Assembly (NCBI GenBank): GCA_916048095.2 | Contig: OU696582.1 | Coordinates: forward strand, 5,238,001-5,302,000 | DNA: 64,000 nucleotides | Source: Sacculina carcini | Lineage: Eukaryota; Arthropoda; Thecostraca; Sacculinidae | Direction of reading: 5' to 3' | Shown here: in pieces, positions 56,373 through 64,000 of the stretch | Layout: each line of letters begins with the position of its first letter | Position numbering within the stretch: the stretch's first letter is position 1 | Notes under the pieces: generated by a model | Database searches by the model: none | Told to the model about the DNA's origin: nothing | Seen by the model: the letters and a program-made list of their open reading frames with translations, nothing else | Made by a program: the position numbers and the translations under genes

Positions 56373-56377
56373 ATTTT

Positions 56378-56500
56378 TTTAGTAAATCGTACGTAGCAGG
56401 TGATACCTGTTCAAAAGTCGCGCACAAGTTATTAACGTGTATTCTCGTAAAAACAAGTAACGCAAGACCTCTTAACGTATTTTTTAACGTATTACGTAAC
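56378..56500 (-). pseudogene. hAT-3 transposase, piece next to B2
   Basis: The minus strand reads NNLCATFEQVSPATYDLLKK, directly continued by KCQPTSAAFERS at 45272 after removal of B2 and one ATTTT. The upstream limit is unclear because the next 110 bases to the right (to 56612) give no recognisable hAT residues. Confidence 0.7.
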
Positions 56501-56612
56501 GCAAGATGTCAGGATATTCACAATAAATCACAGAGAAATAACCACAAAAACCCTCGTTGTTTCTCCCAGCCGCAGTTGTCGCTCCCCTGTCAGTTTCGAT
56601 CCCCACAACAAC

Positions 56613-57805
56613 GATAATCTTTTTAGACAAACTCCCAACACATCCCTTCTTCCCCTTGAGGCTCACGTCACATGGATTCGATTAGGCGTCGTGTAGGTCG
56701 CGAACGCGCCTCGTTCTACGCGGTGAAGTCGGCGGGGACGGTGTATGTCTGGTTGCAGCGGAGGGATTATCAGAATACGGAGCGACCGCTGGTGTGGTTG
56801 TCATCCTAGTGGACGGTGAAGGTGGGACCGTCGTTCCCTCCGTATTGTCGGCGGTGGCATGTGCATAGCGTCGGCGGATGAATCGCCTATTCCGGCACAG
56901 CACACGCCCGCTGAACAGCCGGACCAAATGTTTCCGATCTGGGTTTACGGCAACAATAACACCGTACCGTGACCACCGTCGCGTGGGAAAGTCCTGTACA
57001 GCCACTTGGTTTCCCACCGCCAACGTATGCATATCCCGTGCCGCACTGTTGCACCGCTCCACGGTGTGCTGCGGGACTCGATCGGCGGCGTCCGCAACCG
57101 CCTGCCACTTCTCTGCGAAGGCGCGTCGATGAGCCGGCACGGCGCTTTGTACGACGCGACCGAAACTACTTCTGATGGAGATAGTCCGTTGGCAGCCGGC
57201 GTGTTGCGATACTGCAAAATGCCGCGCGTCCACTGATCTTGCTGCAGTGCCCTTGTCTGGTTGCGCCAGCAATGAGCGATGAGCTTTTTCATGGTATTCA
57301 CTGCCGCCTCCGCTTGCCCGTTCGATTGGGCATAGACCGGTGACGAAGTTCGGTGCTCCACTCCCTACTGTTGCAAGCAGCTGCGGAACGCCGATGAAAT
57401 TAGATGCGGTCCAACGTCACTGTACATCACGTCTGGGGCGCCTCAGAAACAGAAAAGAGACTGCATGGCCGATATAAGTTTTCGAGCAGACGTGTCCACT
57501 CCAAACTGCGCGACTGTGGGCCAACCTGACAAGTGATCTACGACCACCAGTAACTGACGTCCAGCATGAGTCCCGCTGAGTTGACCTGAGACGGTCGTTG
57601 AGGTCTAGCGTGCGCTCGGTATGTTTCTTGTTGCTATAATAGCAGGGCCTGCTGGCACGGCTCGCAGGACCTTGTCGTCGCGTCTATGTCGCGGTCAATA
57701 CCGGGCCAGTTTATTACACGCCTGGCTCGGGCCTTGGTACGCTCTTGACCTTGATGGCCGTCGTGCAGCATCAGCAGATAATCGTTTTTAGACAAACTCC
57801 CAACA
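56613..57805. repeat. 28-bp direct repeats bracketing the G5 fragment
   Basis: GATAATC followed by TTTTTAGACAAACTCCCAACA occurs at 56613-56640 and, with one extra G, at 57777-57805. Both copies are derived from hAT-3 sequence. The 1.1 kb between them is Ty3-like pol without LTRs. Confidence 0.75.
56682..57775 (-). pseudogene. G5: decayed Ty3-like integrase fragment
   Basis: From right to left on the minus strand: LHDGHQGQERTKARARR and CEPCQQA (HHCC), a broken core, SSPVYAQSNGQAEAAVNTMKKLI (integrase Glu region), then a C-terminal domain DMHTLAVGNQVAVQD and a Pro/Thr-rich tail ending at 56682. Several stops and frame changes occur. There is no LTR, PBS or RT, so only the 3' third of pol is here. 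Confidence 0.8.
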
Positions 57806-58350
57806 ATACCTGCCTGTTGTTCATGCTGACAATTCCCAACAAGTCGTTGCTGTCAAGGCGGTTCTTTATGTAGCTGGAAATTTGACACGGATTATTGCCG
57901 AGGTTCAATTCACTTAATTGTTTGACAGCCTTATCAATTGTGTAATGGGATGACTCTATCTTTTTCACTAGCTCGGCAATGCGTGCATAGTTTCTCTTCA
58001 GCGCCAATAGATCCAAAGTTGTGCTCTCCATACTCTCTTTCGCTCGCTGAACTATGATTATGTTGTCTTCATAGCTTTCGACAATGTGCCGAACCGTCGG
58101 TAGACGTTCGACATAGTAAAACGCTGCTTCCAGCCAACTGGCACATCGTGTCACGATTGGCTGTGGAGGATACCCTATTTCGGCAAACTTTATTCTTCTT
58201 TGTTTGTTTTTTACTGTTGACGATTTTACCTGAGCAATAAGATTGTCCACTTCTCTGTAAAACCCTCTAACTTTCATTGCACAGTTGTGAAGGAGATGTG
58301 CAACGCAAGTGACATGACCAAATGTTGGATACAATTGTTTCCTTATCCGC
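57806..58350 (-). pseudogene. hAT-3 transposase, middle part
   Basis: Encodes FGHVTCVAHLLHNCAMKV, a metal/catalytic-region motif of hAT transposases, then KFAEIGYPPQPIVTRCASWLEAAFYYVERL (the RW-type motif here with Cys in place of Trp) and YTIDKAVKQLSEL. The frame runs into the repeat at 57805. The N-terminal part is lost to the LINE that starts near 58358. Confidence 0.82.
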
Positions 58351-58357
58351 TCGTTTG

Positions 58358-59745
58358 TCAGGTCGCGTCTCGATTACGCAAGCATCGTATATGATCTGGC
58401 TTCGGAATCAGCAAAAAAAAGTTTGAATGTCGTACATCACGCAGGGATACGCATTGTCACCGGCGCGTTTTGCACGTTGCCTATTGGCAGCCTCCTTTTT
58501 GAGGCTGATGAGCCTCCGCTGGCGCTCCGTCGTCAAGAGCTGGGTATGCGTTATACTTGCAAGCTGGCAAGTACCCATGAAAACCCCGTGTATTAGGAAG
58601 TATTTTCCCAGCATGTGCCTAAGCAGAAGCACTTTCCAGGACCTCAGTGTTCTGTGCTGGCTTGCAACAAAGTGAAGGCACTGCTGGATTCATGCGGTAT
58701 GGGAGCTAACGACGTCCTCAGAAAAGAATACACGACGGAGTCACCATGGGAATTGGTCACACCCTAGTTTGACGTCTCGCTAGCAGCTCTGCCGAAACAC
58801 CGTACAGTGTCCAGTGTGCCTCGCTCAAACACACTGGAGCGAAATCATTCTTACGGATGGTATACTGCCGTTTACACTGAACCGTGAATCTAAGTCGGCC
58901 AGCGGTGTGGGTTGTGTGTTTGTAAGTGGAGGTATGTGCCACTCGAGCACGCTGCCACCGAGGACCTCCATGCACGGCTGAGATTTACGCTATCATGCTT
59001 GCCCTGGCTTTTATTCGCTCATCTTCATTTTAATTGTGTTTAGTTTTATCGGACTCACTTAGTGTTTCAAATTCATGATCATTATCGTCGTCCTCGCTCC
59101 ATCCTCTTATACAGGAGATTTTTATTACTTGACAACATCCACCACCAGGGCAAGCGTGTGAAGATTTGCTGGATTCCGGCCCATATTCGCATTTTGGGCA
59201 ACGAGCGAGCTGACAGAGCCGCCAATAAAGAGCTGCTGAACGAGACTTTTATTGATTATATTTTCACTTTCCCATTCCGTATTCGGACTTTTATCCTATC
59301 ATCCATCGTTTTATTCGTTCTCGTTGGCTCTCCTGGGACGAATGTGGTACAAATAAACTAAAAGCAATGCAGCCAGAAATCGGACATCGGATGTGCTCTT
59401 ATCGCCGGAAGAGGTCAGAGGAGGTGGTGATCTGTCGTCTGCGTGTGGGTCACCCGTACGACACACATCACCATATTCTACTCGCACAACCTCAACCCAC
59501 GTGCAGTGCATGTAATGCACGTCTTTCCGTGCAACACACCCTCATCCATCATCAAACAGCCACAGAAATTGTGCGTTTCAACACGACTGAAAAGGAGTCA
59601 GCAAGTGGATATGTCGATATATTTGAAGAAACGGACCTGTTTGAATGGTGCATGCTTACAGTCACCTACACGGATACCATTATTTCTAATCGATCTTGTT
59701 TTTATGCAGTTATTTGGGATGAAAACAGGAAGTAATAAATAGTGT
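58358..59745 (+). pseudogene. Jockey-like LINE ORF2 remnant with RNase H part
   Basis: Plus strand: RLDYASIVYDLASESAKKSL and GIRIVTGAFCTLPIGSLLFEADEPPLALRRQELGMRYTCKLA, the post-RT connection of Jockey-type LINEs; then, after several stops and frame changes, VKICWIPAHIRILGNERADRAANK (RNase H end) and a C-terminal CSACNARLSVQHTLIHH motif near 59505. It ends near 59745. From 59750 to 60204 the sequence is AT-rich and I recognise nothing. Confidence 0.8.
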
Positions 59746-60204
59746 TGTTGATATTTCAAGTGTTGATGTTGGGAGAAAAAAAATTCAAAACAAAACTAAT
59801 ATATTCACGAGCAAACCATACAATGTTCAAATGAACTTCACGTTAGACATACAATTTCAACAACAACAAAACAAACCACGAAATGCACTTTTAACACCGA
59901 AATTGCCAGTGTGTGAATATTTTTCGCGAAATGTGTTCCACCTGACACTCGCACTAAAACATGTGCGAAATATTTGGCATCAGCAATACCAGAGTTACAC
60001 GAACAACAGAATGAAATTTCTGCCGAACATAAACTCAACGGCAAGCAAAACTCGTGAAAATCGCACATAACATCGAAACATTGAACGAGAATTTCAAAAC
60101 ATCGCAACTGAACATTAAGGGAACATGTAAAATCATGGCAGCGGCAATGAATTACCACTCATTATCTGGCTGCACATAGCGCTCAACTTGGACCTGTGAA
60201 CACA

Positions 60205-60390
60205 TTAAGTGAATATATCGGCCAAGTTATCTCCCGACGGAAAATATTTCACGTTCACACACCCACTCTCTATATCTGAACTATTAAAGTGATACTTGAT
60301 ATCAATATGTTTAGATCGCTGAAGCAACACTCGATTGCTTGCTAATGCTATTGCACCTTGATTGTCACAGTATATATTCGCCTCATCCAT
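60205..60390 (-). pseudogene. Ty1/Copia-like RNase H remnant
   Basis: The minus strand encodes IYCDNQGAIALASNRVLLQRSKHIDIKYHF and FPSGDNLADIFT, the characteristic end of Copia pol. It is cut off at its 5' side by the G6 LTR (GTTAC beside 60396), so the rest of the Copia element should lie beyond the right edge of the window. It is the only Copia-type sequence seen. Confidence 0.85.
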
Positions 60391-60395
60391 GTTAC

Positions 60396-60599
60396 TGTAA
60401 TGTTATGTTGTTGGTGATTAATCAAGATCCAAAACCAACTCTGTGTTGGGCTCACAAACTACGATTAAACTTTACACATCAAAATATAATCGAAGCATTA
60501 TGAAACAAAAACACACAACCATGACTGAACAGTCATAGTACACAGACCTCCACACCCCCAAAGCTGCCACTTTGGGCCTAGAGAAAACACTACATTACA
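60396..60599 (-). repeat. G6 3' LTR
   Basis: 204 bp with inverted ends TGTAATG and CATTACA. No partner LTR is in the window, so borders rest on the TG...CA ends, the polypurine tract and the break in the Copia frame. Bases 60600-60759 are the pol tail or 3' UTR. Confidence 0.75.
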
Positions 60600-60759
60600 T
60601 CCCCTTTGTTTTGAAAACGAGATGGAGGGACCACAAGTCGTCCGGAGCGCGTGCGATATGGTGATCGTATATGCGCCGCGGACCTCCTGAAGGTGGCTGT
60701 GCCCCATTTTACATACGAGTTGTAGTTGAAGTATATTCTTCCGGCGTCATGTCCGGTGA

Positions 60760-61500
60760 CTAACTCGCAGCAGTTGAAGGTGTCTCGCTCCGTGTAGGTA
60801 GCGAATCGGCAGGGTTCTTCTTAGGAGACGGAACTGCAAAGTTATCGTCCGCTGCCTTTTTTGGAGACGCAACCGGTATGTACTTCAAAAAGTAAGGTGC
60901 AGGTGCAGTGTGACGTCCGACGACCTCAGCGGGATTCCACGTCCGTGATTTGGGACGTGGTTGCTGTCGTCTATTGTCGCTGTAAAGTATTTGCGGTGAT
61001 CCTTGTTCAGCGAACAATTTTGCCAATTGATTGATCACGTGTCTGCTCGTTGTACCTTCTATTAGACGATTCACAAATGGGTACTTCGAGTAGTGATCCA
61101 CAACTAGCATATAGTCAGCACCATTGTAGTGAAACAAATCAACACTGACCTCCGCCCACGGTGCAGAAGGAATCTGGTGCTGATGTTCCTCCACAATAGC
61201 AGCAGCACTAGTGCAAGGACGAACCTGTTGGCAGTGAATACACTCTGCCACACGCCTTTCAATGTCCCTGCGAATGGTGGACCAACACACGGTGTTCCTG
61301 GACCTCAAATTCATCTTTACTACACCTTGATGGCCTTCGTGAATCCTATTCAGATACCACGGTCGTAGTGACACAGGGATGACAACGGCATCTCCATTTA
61401 GCACAAGTCCGTTATATCACTACAATCGCGCACAATCCAGTAAGGTCGAATCAACGGAGATATATCTTGTATGCGCCTTGGCCAACCAGCATAAATAGTG
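60760..61500 (-). pseudogene. G6 integrase with an internal deletion
   Basis: Minus strand: PYWIVRDCSDITD, RIHEGHQGVVKMNLR and CIHCQQ (HHCC), core VSVDLFHYNGADYMLVVDHYSKYP (first Asp) and QILYSDN (second Asp). It then jumps to PRPKSRTWNPAEVVGRH, so the part with the catalytic Glu is missing. The Pro/Ser/Lys-rich tail ends at 60760. From 61501 to 61840 only decayed pol-like sequence remains. Confidence 0.82.
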
Positions 61501-61840
61501 CGCCACAACAGCATGAGCTATTAGTCGGTCTTCGTTTCTTGACGCAGCTCTTCCATGCGTGACGGTGAAAAAGACACCAGACTGACACACAAATCTAGGG
61601 AAATCGCGTCGCTGGATTTGCGACTCAGGCTGGGGAGACGCGACAAAGCATCGGAGATCGTTAATGTTTTACCAGGTCAATGCTGGATTGTGATATTGTA
61701 GTCGCTAATCCTCAAAATCATCCGCTGCAAGCGAGCTGAAGCTCGATATATTGATTTCAGCATGATCATTTCCAATGGCTTATGGTCGGAAATAACTCTT
61801 GTTTCGTGACCATACAGATACACATGAAAATTTTCACAGG

Positions 61841-62238
61841 TTAATATACAACCGGTAGCAGCTCTCGCTCAATGTTGCTGTAGCGTGTTTCTGCATCTGT
61901 CCAAGATTTGGAAGCATATTCTACAGGACGACCATCTTGCCACAGCACAGCACCCAATGCTATACCAGAAGCGTGAACTTCAACTACTAAAGGTTTTGTC
62001 GGGTCATAAAAAGATAAAACAGCATCAGAACTCAAAACCGACTTGAGAGTCTCGAAATCATCTGTGTGACACGTCAATCATTGAAATTCAACATCTGACT
62101 TCAAGAGCTGTCGCAGACGATGAGTCTTCTCAGAAAAATTTGGAATATATTTCGATACATATGTAAAAATTCCCATAAAAGATTGCAATTCGGACCGCGA
62201 CTTGGGCACACAGATACCCTTCAGAGCTTCCACCTTGA
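61841..62238 (-). pseudogene. G6 RT-RNase H connection and RNase H
   Basis: Minus strand: NPLKVEALKGICVPKSRSEL, FMGIFTYVSKYIPNFSEKT, a TGA near 62078, then FYDPTKPLVVEVHASGIALGAVLWQDGRPVEYAS and ERELLPVVY. The catalytic Asp of the RNase H motif (V-D-AS) is His here. The frame meets the LINE-beta insertion at about 62240-62252. Confidence 0.8.
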
Positions 62239-63172
62239 GTGGATTTGGCTTGCAACATTCCGCTGCTCTCAGTTCCCCTAGCCGTTACCGTTCGAAATCT
62301 TGGTATTATTTTTTATTATTCGCTCTCCTTTGTAGATAACATTCGCTCCGTCGCACGCACTTGTCGTTTGATCCTACGTTCACTCTATCTCATTCGTCCC
62401 TGTCTAGATCAATCTTCATCTATTAAACTTGTTCATTCTCTTATACTCTCTAGATTAGACTATTGCAACTCACTATAATTTAGCTTACCTTGTTCTTCCC
62501 TAAAAATACTACAATGTGTTCTTAACCAATCTTGCCGATTTGTTCTTCACCCTACTCCTTGCCGTCATACCTCCAGTTTTCTATTTAAGTTTCGTTGGCT
62601 TCCGATTGTCTCTCGTATTCACTTTCGCCTTTGCTGTCTAATCTTCAAACTCCTTCATGATCCTAGTCAACCGCCCTACCTAGTCAGTCTTTTAACTCGT
62701 TCTGATAATGTTTCTTCTCGTAGACCTGTTCCCCTCATCTGTCCTCGGGCCACTAATGAATCTTCGTGGTCCTCTAAATCTTGTACTTTTTTCGGTCAGC
62801 GCATCTATAATTCTCTTCCTTCTCATATTACTTCATCTTCTTCTTACCGCATATTTGCTTCCCGACTTCAAAATCACCTTTTTGACATCTCGTTTGATCC
62901 TGCTTCTCACACTCTCACTCCTTTCGCCAAACTATGATTCCATTCAGCTGTCCATTTTCTATTCCTCCTTATTGTACTCAAAACTCATGTGTATATGTGT
63001 ATGTATAAGTACATGTTTGTGTATGTATGTATATGTATAAGTGCATGTTTGTGTATGTGTGTATATGTATATATGTATTTACGCTTTGTTGTTCGTCTTG
63101 AAGTTATGCGCGCCCGTGTTTTTACAGGCGCTATAGTAAATATATGTTTGTTTGTTTGTTCGTTTGCTTGAG
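62239..63172 (+). mobile_element. LINE-beta copy (3' part) inside G6
   Basis: The ORF2 C-terminal domain on the plus strand (SVARTCRLILRSLYLIRPCL, LILSRLDYCNSL, FLFKFRWLPIVSRIHFRLCC, FDPASHTLTPFAKL) is open to 62937 except a TAA at 62476-62478. A T-rich UTR with a TATG/TGTG run follows, ending GGCGCTATAGTAAATATATG and a (TTTG)n tail. GCTTG near both borders may be the target duplication. It is homologous to the copy at 29.9-39.9 kb. Confidence 0.85.
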
Positions 63173-63275
63173 TACACATTCCCAAAGAATATCACTTCAT
63201 CAACACCAATGCTACACTTTTCGGCGTTTAGTGCAATCCCACATTATTGTGCTCATTTCATCAACTGAAATACCG
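63173..63275 (-). pseudogene. G6 RT, thumb piece
   Basis: Minus strand: VFQLMK, a stop, then GIALNAEKCSIGVDEVIFFGNV, the end of the RT palm/thumb. It lies between the LINE-beta and MITE insertions. Confidence 0.75.
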
Positions 63276-63671
63276 TAAATGCTCTCTTTGTCAGATATGC
63301 CGGAGTATTTTTCGACCCCCTGCGTATGGTGCCGGATTATAAGAGCCTGTCGGATTACTAGAGCCTGTCGGATTATTTTTGGTCACTCCGCACGGTAGGA
63401 TTGCGCAAAAACTGCAAAAAATAGTGCACTGATAACAGGGACGAGAGAAGACGCGTATCTCCACGATGTATTGTTATGTGTAGTAATCGCCCACGTGTCT
63501 TTTGTTATGATGGAATCCCACAATCACATCTCAAGCGAGGACGAGCTACAGCTTCACGAAGGTGAGGGATTATTAGAGCCTGCCGGTTGATTTTTCAACC
63601 CATACCTGAGGGTGCCGGATTATTAGAGCCTGCCGGATTATTTTGAACCTGTCGGATATATAGAGCATTTA
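63276..63671. mobile_element. 396-bp MITE with TAAATGCTCT inverted ends
   Basis: TAAATGCTCT at 63276-63285 is mirrored by AGAGCATTTA at 63662-63671. Just inside each end are copies of GCCGGATTATTAGAGCCTG, two to three per side. It interrupts the G6 RT frame between DEHDLRL and the VFQLMK piece. A short open stretch MMESHNHISSEDELQLHEGEG lies in its middle on the plus strand. Superfamily not assigned. Confidence 0.68.
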
Positions 63672-64000
63672 AGGTAAGCGTAAGTCATGCTCATCCTGGT
63701 TCTGGCCAAACACAACAATATCATCTGCAATATTGATAACGCCAGTGAAACCTACTAAAATTTGCTCCATTTTCAATTGAAAAATGTTTTATGAAGCACA
63801 GATGCCAAACGGTAGCCGTTTGAAACAGAACCTTCCCAAAGGGCTGTTGAGAGTTGTAAATTTCTCCGAGTGTTCATCAAGTCTGATAGCCCAGTATCCC
63901 GACTTAACATCAAGCTTAGAAAAAACAGTCGATCCAGCCATAGCATACGTTATTGCTTGGGTTGTAATAATAGGATGATGCGGTCGCCTAATGGCCTTGT
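63672..64000 (-). pseudogene. G6 RT palm, partial at window edge
   Basis: Minus strand: GSTVFSKLDVKSGYWAIRLDE (first catalytic Asp), FTTLNSPLGRFCFKRLPFGI, a stop near 63790, then VINIADDIVVFGQNQDEHDL with the catalytic ADD pair. It is a Ty3-like RT most similar in style to G4. Confidence 0.85.

Larger units (their letters stand above)
45176..58350 (-). mobile_element. hAT-3 transposon, split by B2 and by a G5 fragment
   Basis: Transposase pieces are at 57806-58350, 56378 to about 56500 and 45176-45279 on the minus strand. Across B2 the codons read on from YDLLKK to CQPTSAAFERSFSML once one ATTTT copy is removed. Element ends were not found. The right side is cut by the Jockey-like LINE at about 58358. 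Confidence 0.75.
60396..64000 (-). mobile_element. G6: decayed Ty3-like element, 3' LTR and pol, runs off window
   Basis: 3' LTR at 60396-60599, polypurine tract (minus AAACAAAGGGGA), then pol right to left from RT (63672-64000) to integrase. It carries a LINE-beta copy (about 62252-63172) and a MITE (63276-63671), both in RT-RNase H coding sequence. Gag and the 5' LTR lie outside. It has many stops, so it is old. Confidence 0.83.

Noticed and set aside
59838..60158. 106-codon open frame on the minus strand
   Set aside because: AT-rich region, Cys/Val-rich composition and no motif; probably chance.

Overview
This window is eukaryotic, and almost certainly animal, DNA made nearly entirely of transposable elements. 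I found no host gene, no spliced exon set and no bacterial-type operon. The element mix (L2/CR1-like, Jockey-like and I/R1-like LINEs, several Ty3-like LTR retrotransposons, a second LTR family with an unusual DTGCS protease, a Copia remnant, Tigger/pogo and at least four hAT-type DNA transposons, a tRNA-headed SINE and a MITE), with CA/GT microsatellites, fits a repeat-rich metazoan, most likely an invertebrate. The species cannot be read from the sequence.

Region 1 (about 0.8-28.4 kb) is one LINE (called LINE-alpha) cut into five pieces. Its open frame can be followed codon by codon across four insertions, each with a target-site duplication (TSD). They are a solo LTR (TSD AAGTG), the Ty3-like element G2 (TSD GTCT), the DTGCS-family element B1 (TSD AAATC/AAAAC) and the Ty3-like element G3 (TSD GTATT). 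The solo LTR itself holds a Tigger transposon, and the Tigger holds the Ty3-like element G1 (TSD ACAC). G1 is intact and has no visible difference between its LTRs. G2 carries a SINE in pol, and its LTR-end/PBS/gag block is inverted relative to pol.

Region 2 (about 29.7-43.4 kb) is a LINE-beta 3' end on the minus strand split by element G4 (TSD GAGTG). G4 is split by a T-rich hAT-like element (hAT-X, TSD GCGATGAC), and hAT-X is split by a ZBED/SCAND3-like hAT (hAT-Y, TSD CATTAGGG/T). Further LINE pieces and a second hAT-X end follow.

Region 3 (about 45.2-58.4 kb) is a hAT transposase gene (hAT-3, minus) split by B2 (TSD ATTTT). The left LTR of B2 is split by another hAT (hAT-Z, TSD CTAGACAC), which contains an intact 996-codon LINE ORF. 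Region 4 (58.4-64 kb) holds a Jockey-like LINE, a Copia RNase H remnant and the 3' half of a decayed Ty3-like element (G6) carrying a LINE-beta copy and a MITE.

The most interesting functional signal is at the gag-pol junctions. G1 and G2 share a T TTA AAC heptamer, and B1 and B2 share G GGA AAC. Each is followed 5-7 nt later by a hairpin whose loop can pair with a segment downstream. These look like minus-1 ribosomal frameshift pseudoknots, kept in structure while the sequence has changed. Everything here was read by eye; no alignments or searches were run.
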